A DNA stretch of 64,000 nucleotides from Geoalkalibacter subterraneus (GTDB taxonomy: Bacteria > Desulfobacterota > Desulfuromonadia > Desulfuromonadales > Geoalkalibacteraceae), in the NCBI RefSeq assembly GCF_000827125.1, contig NZ_CP010311.1, forward strand, positions 3,059,001 to 3,123,000, read 5' to 3'. The notes beneath the pieces are model-generated. The model was not told the DNA's origin, ran no database searches, and saw only the letters and a program-made list of their open reading frames with translations. This document shows, piece by piece, positions 33,810 through 42,804 of this stretch. The stretch's first letter is position 1; every line of letters begins with the position of its first letter. A program made the position numbers and the translations under genes.

Positions 33810-34007
33810 TCAACTCTGATCGAAAGGGGATAAAACGCCCTCAATTGCGCCGGGCGGACAAACGGCACGGCAATGACCGCAATCGATACAGACATCGGAA
33901 TCAATGTCATACCCTGCCGGCTCCCGTTCGACAACCGCGCCCACCGGGCAGATGAAAAAACACTGCCCGCAGGCGGTGCAGGCCATTGTGATCTGGTGGC
34001 TTCCCAT
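33810..34007 (-). CDS. 2[4Fe-4S] ferredoxin
   Basis: AAGGAGAG precedes the ATG at 34007. The 65-residue protein has two classical cluster motifs, CTACGQCFFICP and CIDCGHCRAVCP, each followed by the proline-rich turn. A longer frame reaching 34190 overlaps the divergent gene and is rejected. It lies just upstream of transketolase on the same strand and can serve as a low-potential electron carrier for many partners. Confidence 0.9.
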   Translation of the reverse strand: MGSHQITMACTACGQCFFICPVGAVVEREPAGYDIDSDVCIDCGHCRAVCPPGAIEGVLSPFDQS

Positions 34008-34098
34008 TTTGCTCTCCTTGTCCCCTGACTGTTCCTTGTCCCCTGACTGTCTGTGCTGCATACTATGAGGGATTTCAACCACTGCCATAGGCTGGAGC

Positions 34099-35199
34099 AT
34101 GATTCTCCCCTCAGTTTTCAAACAGATCGAGCCGACTTTCCATGCCGGCCTGCTCGATGATCCCCTGCTGCTGGTGCGGGTCCGCACCACCGGGCGCAGC
34201 CTGCTGTTCGACTGCGGCCCGCTGCATCACCTCGCCAAACGCACCATCAAATCGATCGACGCCATTTTCATCAGCCATGCACACATGGATCACTTCATGG
34301 GGATGGACGCCTTCGTGCGCCACAGCATGGTCTCGGGGCACGTGTACGATATCTACGGCCCGCCGGGGTTGGCCGCCCGCATGGAACGCAAGCTGGGGGG
34401 ATACGACTGGAACCTGGCGGAGGATTTCTGGTCGGACCTGCGGGTGCATGAAATTCACCCGACCCACTTTGCCCGCACCCTGTTTTCCGGACGACAAGGC
34501 TACCGGGGAACTTTTCTCGGGCGTGAAGAACGCAGAGACGCGCTGATTTACGCCAACGGTCATCTGCAGGTTGAAGCTGCCCTGTTCGATCACAAAATCC
34601 CCGTGCTCGGCTTTCGCATCACGGAAAAGCCGGGGTTTCAGGTCGACCCACAGGAGCTCGAAACTCTTGGGCTGATCCCGGGACACTGGCTGCAGGAGTT
34701 GAAAAAGAACTATTACGAAAAAAAGCTCTATCTCCCGATTCGAATAAAAACCCGGGACGGCGAAAAAAACCTTACAGGTGAGGATCTCTATGGGAGAATC
34801 CGCAGAGAGTCGCCGTGCGCCTCCATCGGCTACCTGACCGATATCGGGGCCACCGCCGCCAACTTTAAACAGGCCGAAGAGCTGTTCGCCGACCTGAGAC
34901 TGCTGATCTGCGAATGCAGCTATCTGCGCAACCACAAAGACAAAGCCCGCAGATCCTTTCACCTTTGCACCGACGACGTGCGAAGTCTGGCCGAAAAACT
35001 GCGCCCGCGCTATGTCCTGCCGATGCACTTCTCAAAGACCCACCTCAAGCACCCGCAGGATCTTTACCGCGAGCTGCGCCTCCCCACAGATGTCACCCTG
35101 CTGCAGTTGCCCCCTTATCAGACACCGCGCCCACTTCTGTGCGACGAGATTGAACCGCCGACCCCTTGGCGGGATCAGGGGGAGAGAGAAAGCAATTGA
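34099..35199 (+). CDS. MBL-fold metallo-hydrolase (RNase Z-like)
   Basis: The 366-residue protein has the metallo-beta-lactamase metal motif SHAHMDHFMG, additional ligand candidates (TDIGAT, CECSYLRNHKDKA, LPMHFSKTH) and a central Lys-rich insert. The pattern resembles tRNase Z-like members with two metals. Substrate unknown. It is divergent from the ferredoxin gene and convergent with a small zinc-ribbon gene, sharing the terminator at 35216-35257. Confidence 0.85.
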   Translation: MILPSVFKQIEPTFHAGLLDDPLLLVRVRTTGRSLLFDCGPLHHLAKRTIKSIDAIFISHAHMDHFMGMDAFVRHSMVSGHVYDIYGPPGLAARMERKLGGYDWNLAEDFWSDLRVHEIHPTHFARTLFSGRQGYRGTFLGREERRDALIYANGHLQVEAALFDHKIPVLGFRITEKPGFQVDPQELETLGLIPGHWLQELKKNYYEKKLYLPIRIKTRDGEKNLTGEDLYGRIRRESPCASIGYLTDIGATAANFKQAEELFADLRLLICECSYLRNHKDKARRSFHLCTDDVRSLAEKLRPRYVLPMHFSKTHLKHPQDLYRELRLPTDVTLLQLPPYQTPRPLLCDEIEPPTPWRDQGERESN

Positions 35200-35215
35200 T
35201 TTCCGTAAAAAAATA

Positions 35216-35257
35216 CGGCGCCGTCTCCTACCGGGGGAACGGCGCCGCACATTTTTT
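35216..35257. terminator. Bidirectional terminator
   Basis: CGGCGCCGT pairs with ACGGCGCCG (35216-35224 with 35239-35247). The plus strand continues CACATTTTTTC and the minus strand TATTTTTTTAC, serving the two convergent genes. Confidence 0.9.
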
Positions 35258-35436
35258 CAATCTTCAAAATCCTCTTCGTCTTTGAAAGTAATCGTGTGCT
35301 TGGGATCGGAGGAAGGCGTGGCGCCGCAGCGGTCGCAGAACGGCTCGCCCAGAGTTTCATCTTCGAGAACCCGTTCATAGTTGAGCTCCCTGGGTTCTCC
35401 CGAACAACGGCAATACCACCTGCGGAAAACACTCAT
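35257..35436 (-). CDS. 59-residue zinc-ribbon protein
   Basis: An ATG at 35434-35436 has AAAAGGAGG upstream and opens a 59-codon frame ending at the terminator. The product has two Cys pairs (WYCRCSGEP and FCDRCGATP; Cys9, Cys11, Cys34, Cys37), suited to one structural zinc, and an acidic tail (FKDEEDFED). The ideal ribosome site, the terminator and the Cys spacing make it a real gene. Function unknown; it may be a regulatory or rRNA-binding zinc ribbon. Confidence 0.8.
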   Translation of the reverse strand: MSVFRRWYCRCSGEPRELNYERVLEDETLGEPFCDRCGATPSSDPKHTITFKDEEDFED

Positions 35437-35510
35437 GGGGCAACCTCCTTTTAATTGGGTTCACGAAAATCCTGCTCAAAGGTTGATCCTATTCGATCTC
35501 TTCACCTCGC

Positions 35511-35613
35511 GGGGTCGTCACTCCCATGTCAAGGGTGTTTGGCGCCAGGGATGGCGCCAATCAAACGGCCAGGGATGGCGAAAAGTGCCCCTTGTCATGG
35601 AAGTGACGACCCC
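35511..35613 (+). repeat. Structured palindromic repeat, family A, copy 2
   Basis: The outer stem is GGGGTCGTCACT / AGTGACGACCCC. The core CAAGGGTGTTTGGCGCCAGG and the arm GGCGCCAATCAAAC are as in the other copies, followed by a second hairpin GGCCAGGGATGGCG. The left flank TTCACCTCGC and the right flank ACGCTGAA are conserved. Relative to the copy at 63221, two stem base pairs differ in a compensated way. Confidence 0.88.
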
Positions 35614-35648
35614 ACGCTGAAGCAGTGACCTTCTTTGTTACGACGCCA

Positions 35649-36134
35649 TCAGTCCTTGAGCAGGTCTCTTTTAAGCTTATCGTATTCCTCCTGGGTTATC
35701 AGATCTTTGTCGAGCATCAGCACCAGACGCGCCAGCTCACGACGGCGCACCGCTTCCGGATCCTCCAGCTGCGGAGCCTGTCCGCCCTCGATCGCAGTGG
35801 CCCCCTCACCCCACTGGCCGCGGTTGCCGAGTCGCACCGATGCGAGTCCACCCAGAAAACTGATCTCCACCGGCCGGTCGCGAAAAGCGGGATCGTTGAG
35901 AATGGTGCCGAGCTGCCCGCTGCGATTTTTAACTCGCCGATAAAAAAAGTAGCCCGAAAGGCCGATCAATGCCAGTCCGCCGAGAACAATCCACAGCATG
36001 TATTCCACCACGCCGCGGAAAAAAACCACAAGCAGGCCGAGCAGCAGCATCAGCAAGGCATGCAGGACCAAAATCATATAACTGGCGAAAATCCCTTTAA
36101 ACAGGCCGCCTTCGTCCTTTTGCTGGTTCGCCAT
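35649..36134 (-). CDS. Membrane protein with C-terminal SHOCT-like domain
   Basis: The start at 36134 (GGGGG upstream) gives 161 residues: a short charged head, two hydrophobic helices (ASYMILVLHALLMLLLGLLVVFF and LWIVLGGLALIGLSGYFFY), a soluble region, and a C-terminal helical segment RRRELARLVLMLDKDLITQE with a following LKRDLL. This matches the short SHOCT motif often found at the ends of bacterial oligomerising proteins. Function unknown. Confidence 0.78.
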   Translation of the reverse strand: MANQQKDEGGLFKGIFASYMILVLHALLMLLLGLLVVFFRGVVEYMLWIVLGGLALIGLSGYFFYRRVKNRSGQLGTILNDPAFRDRPVEISFLGGLASVRLGNRGQWGEGATAIEGGQAPQLEDPEAVRRRELARLVLMLDKDLITQEEYDKLKRDLLKD

Positions 36135-36214
36135 GAAACCCCCGTCACATACGTTTTTCGCTCGCATATTCTAAGCGTACAATCCTTGAAGCACTCGCAA
36201 AAACAGAAGATGGC

Positions 36215-36345
36215 TAAGCAAAAATTTCGTCCTGCAAGGCTTGGTGGTTTTTCAGGGGCGAAGGCATACATCAGGTATGTCGAGGTCCTGAAAAAACGCC
36301 GTAACGCCGTAGGGCGGACTTTTTGCGACGTCATCAATCCTTGAT
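36215..36345. repeat. Palindromic repeat, family B, long copy
   Basis: This is an imperfect palindrome: TTTTTCAGG..CCTGAAAAA encloses an inner CATAC..GTATG hairpin. It is followed by GCCGTAGGGCGGAC and TTTTTGCGACGTCATCA. The last part recurs, inverted, at 59246-59300. The gap 36135-36543 (409 nt) contains this repeat and otherwise only A/T-rich DNA with no recognised signal. Confidence 0.7.
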
Positions 36346-36543
36346 AATAACAGTTTTTACTGCGCGACTGGAAACCTTTTCCCCTCGCAGTCACGCATCT
36401 TCATCACCGCGTCTATTCACCGCCTCAGAAAACGCATTTCTCCATTTGCAATTCCCGCAATGATCTGTTAAGTATTGACATGGGTTTATTAAAAAAACAT
36501 ATAACCTGGTTTTTATTCCAACAACAGGTAGGAGGAGCCGCCC

Positions 36544-36831
36544 ATGGCCGTCAAGATTATCATCGTACGCCGCGTCCCCCGGGAAAAGGAAGAAGATCTG
36601 CGTCCCCTGCTCCTGAAGATGCGTGCTCTGGCCAACACCTGCCCCGGCTACATCTCGGGCGAAACCCTCATAAATTACGACGATCCCGAGGAGCGGCTGG
36701 TGATCAGCAGCTGGCGTGCGCTGGAAAACTGGCAGGACTGGGTCGAAGATCCGCGCCGCCGGGAGCTGCAGTCCCAGGTCGATGCGCTGCTCGGCAGCGA
36801 AACCCTCTATTCCATCTACTACAACGGCTGA
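36544..36831 (+). CDS. ABM-family (antibiotic biosynthesis monooxygenase-like) small protein
   Basis: TAGGAGGAG precedes the ATG. The 95 residues form a ferredoxin-like alpha+beta barrel of the ABM family: [56 protein letters not shown]. These small dimeric proteins act as monooxygenases, heme-degrading enzymes or sensors. It lies 28 nt before the decarboxylase alpha gene, in the same operon, but its role there is unknown. Confidence 0.82.
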   Translation: MAVKIIIVRRVPREKEEDLRPLLLKMRALANTCPGYISGETLINYDDPEERLVISSWRALENWQDWVEDPRRRELQSQVDALLGSETLYSIYYNG

Positions 36832-36859
36832 AGAGCTGATTATCCAGGGGAAGCAGACC

Positions 36860-38413
36860 ATGAAAATGGAAAATAAGATCACCGAGCTGCTCGAAAAACG
36901 CCGCCAGGCCCTTGAAGGAGGCGGACGCAGGCGCATCGCGCAACGACACGCCAAAGGCTTGATGACGGCCCGCGAACGCGTGGAGTACCTGCTCGATGAA
37001 GGCAGCTTCGAAGAATTCGATATGTTCAAGACGCACCGCTGCCATCAGTTCGGGATGCAGGAGAAGCAATTCCCCGGAGACGGGGTGGTCACTGGATACG
37101 GCACCATCGACGGACGGCTGGTTTACGTCTTCTCGCAGGATTTTACCGTGTTCGGCGGCTCGCTTTCAGAAACCTTTGCGGAGAAAATCTGCAAAGTGAT
37201 GGATATGGCCGTCAAAAACGGTGCGCCGCTGATCGGGCTCAATGATTCCGGCGGCGCCCGCATCCAGGAAGGGATCGAGAGTCTGGCGGGATACAGCGAC
37301 ATCTTCCTGCGCAACGTCATGGCGTCGGGCGTCGTTCCGCAGTTGTCAGGCATTTTCGGACCCTGCGCCGGCGGCGCCGTCTACTCCCCCGCCCTCACCG
37401 ATTTCACCATTATGGTGCGCGGCCAGAGCTATATGTTTCTCACCGGTCCCAAGGTGGTCAAAGCAGTGACCCACGAGGATGTGGACGTAGAGACGCTGGG
37501 CGGCGCCGACGTTCACGCCTCCCGCAGCGGCACCGCACACCTGGCGGCGGATGGCGAGATGGAAGCCATCGGGCAGCTGCGGGAAATTTTCAGCTACATT
37601 CCGCAGAACAATATGGAACCGCCACCGCGGGTGGAGAGCGAAGACCCGCCCGAGCGCGAGAGCGAAGCCCTTGCGGCGCTGGTCCCGGAAAACAGCAACG
37701 AACCCTACGATGTCCGGCACGTGGTGGGCGAAACGGTCGACGACGGTCGGTTTCTCGAGTTGCAGCCCGATTACGCCCCCAACCTCATCATCGGCTTCGC
37801 CCGCTATGACGGCCGGTCGGTCGGCATCGTCGCCAACCAGCCCCAGCATCTGGCCGGAGTCCTCGACAACAGCGCCTCCGTCAAGGGTGCGCGTTTCGTT
37901 CGTTTCTGCGACGCCTTCAACATTCCGGTGGTGACCTTTGTCGACGTGCCCGGCTTTCTCCCCGGCACCGCCCAGGAATACGGCGGCATCATCCGCAACG
38001 GCGCAAAAATGCTCTACGCCTACGCCGAAGCGACCGTCCCCAAGGTGACAGTGACCCTGCGCAAAGCCTACGGCGGCGCCTACTGCGTCATGAGCAGCAA
38101 GCACCTGCGCGGCGACATCAACTATGCCTGGCCCACTGCCGAGATCGCCGTTATGGGGGCGCGCGGAGCCGCGGAAATTCTGCATGCACGGGAAATTGCC
38201 AAGAACCCCGATCAGGGGAGGGACATCCTGGCGGAGAAGGAAAAAGAGTACGCCGAAGCCTTCGCCAACCCCTATGCGGCAGCGCGGCGCGGCTACATCG
38301 ATGCGGTGATCCTGCCGCAGCGCACCCGTTTTCGCATCTGCAAGGCGCTGAACATGCTCGAAGGCAAACAGGACGCCAACCCCCGCAAAAAACACGGCAA
38401 CATCCCGCTGTGA
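36860..38413 (+). CDS. mmdA: Methylmalonyl-CoA decarboxylase / propionyl-CoA carboxyltransferase alpha subunit
   Basis: The start at 36860 (AGGGG upstream) gives 517 residues, the normal size; a longer frame intrudes into the ABM gene. The carboxyltransferase fold is complete: [62 protein letters not shown], a second half with [27 protein letters not shown] and [10 protein letters not shown]. It moves CO2 from (S)-methylmalonyl-CoA to biotin on the carrier. Followed by gamma, biotin-carrier and beta genes, it is part of a Na+-pumping decarboxylase rather than a soluble carboxylase. Confidence 0.92.
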   Translation: MKMENKITELLEKRRQALEGGGRRRIAQRHAKGLMTARERVEYLLDEGSFEEFDMFKTHRCHQFGMQEKQFPGDGVVTGYGTIDGRLVYVFSQDFTVFGGSLSETFAEKICKVMDMAVKNGAPLIGLNDSGGARIQEGIESLAGYSDIFLRNVMASGVVPQLSGIFGPCAGGAVYSPALTDFTIMVRGQSYMFLTGPKVVKAVTHEDVDVETLGGADVHASRSGTAHLAADGEMEAIGQLREIFSYIPQNNMEPPPRVESEDPPERESEALAALVPENSNEPYDVRHVVGETVDDGRFLELQPDYAPNLIIGFARYDGRSVGIVANQPQHLAGVLDNSASVKGARFVRFCDAFNIPVVTFVDVPGFLPGTAQEYGGIIRNGAKMLYAYAEATVPKVTVTLRKAYGGAYCVMSSKHLRGDINYAWPTAEIAVMGARGAAEILHAREIAKNPDQGRDILAEKEKEYAEAFANPYAAARRGYIDAVILPQRTRFRICKALNMLEGKQDANPRKKHGNIPL

Positions 38414-38471
38414 CCCTGTCCTTTGCAATCAGCCGCAGAACTGATGTTTTTACGGATCAAGGGAGTACAAC

Positions 38472-38852
38472 ATGAAACTGAGTTGGGACAATGTCATTGA
38501 GGGGCAGGGGCTGGGCATCACCCTGACCGGCATGCTGGTCGTATTCAGCGGGCTGGCGCTCATCAGCCTGTTTATCGCGCGCCTGCCGAACCTGCTGGCC
38601 CTGTTCGACCGCCTGCGCGGCGCGGCATCGGCCCCGACGGCCCCCACGGCAAAAGACAAGAGCGAAACCGGGCCCGATCCGCCCGATGACGAGGAGATCA
38701 TCGCGGCGCTCACACTGGTACTGCACCTTGAAATGGAGCGGGCGGGGGGCGATCGGCAACGCATCACCATCCGCCGCAGGCCGGGACAGGGTTCCATCTG
38801 GAATTCCGCCGGTCGTATGAGATCGCTGTCCGAGGGAGGCCCCCATGCGTAA
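38472..38852 (+). CDS. OadG/MmdD-like gamma subunit of the sodium-pumping decarboxylase
   Basis: The 126 residues have a single N-terminal membrane helix (GLGITLTGMLVVFSGLALISLFIA), then a Pro/Ala/Thr-rich linker and an acidic-to-basic tail with a helix (DDEEIIAALTLVLHLEMERA). This is the usual build of the gamma chain, which anchors and assembles the complex. It overlaps the next gene by 8 nt. Confidence 0.85.
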   Translation: MKLSWDNVIEGQGLGITLTGMLVVFSGLALISLFIARLPNLLALFDRLRGAASAPTAPTAKDKSETGPDPPDDEEIIAALTLVLHLEMERAGGDRQRITIRRRPGQGSIWNSAGRMRSLSEGGPHA

Positions 38853-39297
38853 ATACGAACTGACCCTGAACGGTAAATCGTTCCGTATCGAACTTCTGGA
38901 CCTGGGCGCCGAAGAGGCGACCTTCGATGTCAACGGACGCGAGATCACCGTGACCATAGACCGGGTGGCGGAGGTCTTCAGCCATACGGAGGACAGCCGG
39001 ACGATTGAGAATCGCGCATCCCGTGCTCCGTCCCCCGCACCACCCCAAACCAGATCTGCGGGTGCCTCCGGAGCCTCCGAGCCGGGCCGGGTGACCGCTC
39101 CGATCCCCGGCTCCATCCTGTCGGTCTATGTCAAGGTCGGTGATACGGTCGCGGCCGGCGAGCCGCTCCTCAAAATGGAAGCGATGAAGATGGAGAATGA
39201 AATCAATGCGCGCATCGGCGGCACCGTCACCGCGGTCAACGTGCAGGAGGGTGATTCCGTCAGCCAGGGGCAGGAGCTGGTCCTGGTTTCTCCTTAG
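38845..39297 (+). CDS. mmdC: Biotin carrier protein of the decarboxylase
   Basis: The 150-residue protein has an N-terminal domain (MRKYELTLNGKSFRIELLDL), a Pro/Ala-rich flexible linker (~50-75) and a biotinyl domain with the attachment Lys in MEAMKMENEI. Biotin shuttles CO2 between the alpha subunit and the beta subunit in the membrane. It overlaps the gamma gene. Confidence 0.93.
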   Translation: MRKYELTLNGKSFRIELLDLGAEEATFDVNGREITVTIDRVAEVFSHTEDSRTIENRASRAPSPAPPQTRSAGASGASEPGRVTAPIPGSILSVYVKVGDTVAAGEPLLKMEAMKMENEINARIGGTVTAVNVQEGDSVSQGQELVLVSP

Positions 39298-39405
39298 TCA
39301 TCAAACTGTTTAGTCCCGTGCACCCGCGGGCCCGTTTTACGGCAAGTCTTGTGCAGGAGCGGGGTCAATCAAAATCGCCACTTCTCTTCAAAGGGAGAGA
39401 TCGTC

Positions 39406-40533
39406 ATGGAACTGCTCAGCGACTTTTTCCAGAATACCGGCTTTATGTCCCTGACCTGGGGGCATCTGCTGATGATCATCATCGGCATTGTCTTCATCAC
39501 CCTGGCGATCACCAAGGATTACGAGCCCCTGCTGCTGATCCCCATCGGCTTCGGCGTGATCGTCGGCAACATCCCCTCCATCGCCGGAATGCCTCTGAGC
39601 GTCTATGACGAAGGCAGCGTGTTGAGCTATATCTATTTCGGCGTCAGTCAAGGGCTGTTTCCGCCCCTGATCTTTCTCGGCATCGGCGCCATGACCGACT
39701 TCTCCACCATGCTGAGCAATCCGAAGCTGGTACTGCTCGGCGCCGCCGCCCAGATCGGCATTTTCCTCACTCTGCTCGGTTCACTCTATCTCGGGTTTAC
39801 TCCCGCGGAAGCAGGCGCCATCGGCATCATCGGCGGCGCAGACGGCCCCACCGCCATCTTTCTCAGTGCCAAACTCGCTCCGCATCTGCTCGGTTCCATC
39901 GCCATCGCCGCCTACAGCTACATGGCGCTGGTCCCCGTCATCCAGCCACCCATCATGCGCCTGCTCACGACCGAACAGGAACGGCGCATCCACATGAAAG
40001 CACCGCGCACCGTCAGCAAGCGCGAGCGTATCATCTTTCCCATCGCCGCCTTCCTGATCTGCGCCATGATCGCGCCGGGCTCCATGGTCCTGATCGGCAT
40101 GCTGTTCTTCGGCAACCTGCTCAAGGAGTGCACCGTCACCGACCGCCTGGCCAACACCGCCCGCAACGCCATGATCGACATCGTCACCATCCTGCTCGGG
40201 TTCTCCGTGGGCGCCAGCACCAGCGCCGATCACTTTCTCACCTCGCAATCAATCCTTATTTTCGGTCTGGGTGCGCTATCCTTCTGCGTCGCCACCTCAG
40301 GCGGCATCCTGTTCGCTAAGTTTCTCAACCTCTTTCTCACGGATAAAATCAATCCCCTGGTCGGCGCGGCAGGGGTCTCCGCCGTTCCGGATTCGGCGCG
40401 CGTGGTGCAGACCGTCGGCCGCCAGGCCGACCCGAGCAACTATCTGCTGATGCACGCCATGGCACCCAACGTGGCCGGCGTGATCGGCTCAGCGATCAGT
40501 GCCGGGATTCTGTGGACGGTGCTGGTGAAGTGA
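39406..40533 (+). CDS. mmdB: Sodium-translocating decarboxylase beta subunit
   Basis: The start at 39406 follows AAGGGAGAG; a longer frame is less likely. The 375-residue membrane protein has about nine helices and the family sequences IGIIGGADGPTAIFLS (Asp essential for Na+ coupling), NPLVGAAGVSAVPDSARV and the near-C-terminal MHAMAPNVAGVIGSAISAG. It decarboxylates carboxybiotin and pumps Na+ outward. It completes the operon and provides energy coupling for propionate/succinate-type fermentation. Confidence 0.94.
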   Translation: MELLSDFFQNTGFMSLTWGHLLMIIIGIVFITLAITKDYEPLLLIPIGFGVIVGNIPSIAGMPLSVYDEGSVLSYIYFGVSQGLFPPLIFLGIGAMTDFSTMLSNPKLVLLGAAAQIGIFLTLLGSLYLGFTPAEAGAIGIIGGADGPTAIFLSAKLAPHLLGSIAIAAYSYMALVPVIQPPIMRLLTTEQERRIHMKAPRTVSKRERIIFPIAAFLICAMIAPGSMVLIGMLFFGNLLKECTVTDRLANTARNAMIDIVTILLGFSVGASTSADHFLTSQSILIFGLGALSFCVATSGGILFAKFLNLFLTDKINPLVGAAGVSAVPDSARVVQTVGRQADPSNYLLMHAMAPNVAGVIGSAISAGILWTVLVK

Positions 40534-40641
40534 CGCAAGGAAGGAAGAGCTGCGGGGACGCTGCCTTGACAGGATCCAAAAAACCGACCAAGGTAGTAGG
40601 AAAACGCCATCCACCTCAACCGATCATAGAGGAAGGACGCC

Positions 40642-41508
40642 ATGTCACACCCGCAAATCTCATGGATCGAAAAGATCGTGCACGACTTCTGGCAGAACGC
40701 GCCGAGCAACAACCTTCATCTGAAAGAGCCCGAAAAAGCCTGGGCCACCCCCCATGTCGCCGTTGCGCGGGGCGATGACCCTTTTTTCCGCCGCTTCAAG
40801 GAGATGATCGGCCCCTTCTACTGGACCCCGGAGGAGGCCTTTGCCATGGCTCATCCGGATATCGCAATCCGGCCGCAGGAGCTGCGGGTGATCAGCTACG
40901 TCCTGCCCCAGACCGCACAGACCCGCGCCGACGAAGGGAAAGAGCAGACCCTCCCCGCGGAGCGTTGGGCCCGCTCCCGCTTCTACGGCGAGCAGTTCAA
41001 CTGCGAGCTGCGGCTGCATCTGGCCGAGAAACTGACGAAGGCGGGATTTCCCGCCGTGGCGCCCGAGCGCCTGCCCGATTTCGCCTACCAGCAGTCACCC
41101 GGCCAGGGGCTCGCTTCCAACTGGTCCGAACGCCATACCGCATTTGTCGCAGGGCTGGGCACCTTCGGGCTCAGCGACGGCCTGATCACCCGCCGGGGCA
41201 AGGCTGTCCGCTTCGGTTCGGTCGTCGCCCGCATCGATCTGCCCGCCAGCGAGCGCCCCTATGGCGACAATCACCAGGCCTGGTGCCTGTGGCATGCGCG
41301 CGGGCAGTGCGGTGCCTGCGTGCGGCGCTGCCCAGCCGACGCCATCACCACCGTACATGGCCATGACAAGGATCGCTGCCGTCAATATATCCGCGAGGTC
41401 ACCACTCCGCATGCCACGCAAACCTACGGGACAGGTGCGACCCCATGCGGACTGTGCCAGGTACGTATTCCCTGTGAGGATCGGATTCCGGCGGCGCTGC
41501 GCGCTTAG
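40642..41508 (+). CDS. QueG-like iron-sulfur protein
   Basis: AGGAAGG precedes the ATG. The 288-residue protein shares the C-terminal part of epoxyqueuosine reductase-type proteins: GLGTFGLSDGLITRRGKAVRFGSVV, then a ferredoxin motif CGACVRRCPADAI and a second Cys set CGLCQVRIPCEDR for two 4Fe-4S clusters. The cobalamin-binding features of authentic QueG are not evident, so the substrate is unknown. It is downstream of the decarboxylase operon on the same strand. Confidence 0.82.
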   Translation: MSHPQISWIEKIVHDFWQNAPSNNLHLKEPEKAWATPHVAVARGDDPFFRRFKEMIGPFYWTPEEAFAMAHPDIAIRPQELRVISYVLPQTAQTRADEGKEQTLPAERWARSRFYGEQFNCELRLHLAEKLTKAGFPAVAPERLPDFAYQQSPGQGLASNWSERHTAFVAGLGTFGLSDGLITRRGKAVRFGSVVARIDLPASERPYGDNHQAWCLWHARGQCGACVRRCPADAITTVHGHDKDRCRQYIREVTTPHATQTYGTGATPCGLCQVRIPCEDRIPAALRA

Positions 41509-41541
41509 CGCACTAAGCGCGGTGAGGGGTGAGGGGTGGGG

Positions 41542-42522
41542 TCAGCCGCCGATGCCGTGCATGTGGCGTGGCCCCTGCTTGAAGTCGCTCTCGCCGATAA
41601 GATGCTTTTCAGGCTTTGCCGCGACGGCAGAAGCCAGCACGGCTTTGAGGTGAATGTCGTCATCGCTGCTGCGTAATACGGTCCGCAGGTCAAGTTCCTC
41701 TACCGAGAAGAGGCAGGGGCGCACCCGTCCATCCGCAGTGACGCGCAGGCGATTGCATTCGCCGCAGAAATGCCGCGACACCGCCGAAATCACGCCGATG
41801 CGCCCCAGCCCTCCGTCGTACCGGTAGAGGCGTGCCACACTACCCGGCCGTGAATCGCTGATCGGCTCCAGCTTTCCCTGCTCCGCCAGCGCGCCCAAGA
41901 TCCGATCCGCCGCAAAGCGCTGTTTCTCACCGTAGTCCAGATCTCCCGCCACCGGCATGAACTCGATGAACCGCACATCCCAGGGATGCTTCAGCGTCAG
42001 ACGGGCAAAGTCGGCCACCTCGTCGGCATTAACGCCGGCGATGGGCACCATATTGATCTTGAGAGGCGTCAGGCCATGGCGCTGGGCCGCCTCAAGCCCG
42101 GCCAGCACAGGCTCCAGACCTTCACGCCGGGTTATGGCAAGAAAGCGCTCCGGCCGCAGGGTGTCGAGACTGACATTGACGCGGGAGAGGCCGGCCGCTT
42201 TGAGATCGCAGGCATAATCCGCCAGCAGCAGGCCGTTGGTGGTGAGAGTGATTTCAGGGCGCCCCGGCAAGGCACTCAGGCGGGCGATAAAATCGATCAC
42301 CCCCTTGCGTACCAGGGGCTCGCCCCCCGTCACACGGATTTTGCGAACGCCCATATCGACCGCCACCCGCGCAACACGCAGCATTTCTTCATAAGACAGA
42401 ATGTCGTGATGGCTGAGATCCGGCACCCCGGCATCGGGCATGCAGTAGCGGCAACGCAGATTGCAGCGGTCGGTGATGGAGAGGCGGAGATAATCGATTT
42501 GACGGCCGAAAGTATCGCGCAC
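41542..42522 (-). CDS. moaA: MoaA, GTP 3',8-cyclase
   Basis: A GTG start at 42522 with AGGAAA upstream gives about 326 residues. The radical-SAM motif CNLRCRYCMPD is near the N-terminus. A second 4Fe-4S site (CGECNRLRVTADGRVRPC) lies in the C-terminal half, and the protein ends with GIGG, the conserved terminal GG needed for function. It makes the first precursor of molybdopterin. moaC is 14 kb away, so the pathway genes are scattered. Confidence 0.95.
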   Translation of the reverse strand: MRDTFGRQIDYLRLSITDRCNLRCRYCMPDAGVPDLSHHDILSYEEMLRVARVAVDMGVRKIRVTGGEPLVRKGVIDFIARLSALPGRPEITLTTNGLLLADYACDLKAAGLSRVNVSLDTLRPERFLAITRREGLEPVLAGLEAAQRHGLTPLKINMVPIAGVNADEVADFARLTLKHPWDVRFIEFMPVAGDLDYGEKQRFAADRILGALAEQGKLEPISDSRPGSVARLYRYDGGLGRIGVISAVSRHFCGECNRLRVTADGRVRPCLFSVEELDLRTVLRSSDDDIHLKAVLASAVAAKPEKHLIGESDFKQGPRHMHGIGG

Positions 42523-42576
42523 GCTGAATTTCCTGTTCCAAGAGATCGCAAAAATACAGGGGGGAGAGCATTCACC

Positions 42577-42762
42577 TTGATGGGGTCGTAGCTCCCATGC
42601 TGTGCAACTGCTAAATGGCAAGCCAACAGCCCAGGATCAGGGGGTTGCACTCGCCCTCGCCAAGGGTGTTTGTCGCCAGGACGGCGACAATCAAGCCCCA
42701 GGGATGGGTTCATGCGTCCCTGGGCGAGGGTGAGTGCAACCCCCGGCCACCAACGCTGAATA
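42577..42762 (+). repeat. Structured palindromic repeat, family A, copy 3 (divergent)
   Basis: The core is at 42640-42744: outer stem GGGGGTTGCACTC / GAGTGCAACCCCC, then CAAGGGTGTTTGTCGCC and an arm GTCGCCAGGACGGCGAC AATCAA, and a CCAGGGATGG element. The stem sequence is quite different from the other copies yet remains fully complementary, and the inner arm GGCGCC/GGCGCC has become GTCGCC/GGCGAC, a compensated change. Upstream (42577-42600) lies a half copy (GGGGTCGTAGCTCCCATG) of the other variant. Confidence 0.8.
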
Positions 42763-42804
42763 ACCCCACTTATAGCACGTCCGCCGACTACCGCGAAACC
42801 CCTG

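Noticed and set aside
36860-38413. Soluble propionyl-CoA carboxylase
   Set aside because: The carboxyltransferase is followed by gamma, biotin-carrier and membrane beta genes and no biotin carboxylase, which fits the Na+-pumping decarboxylase.
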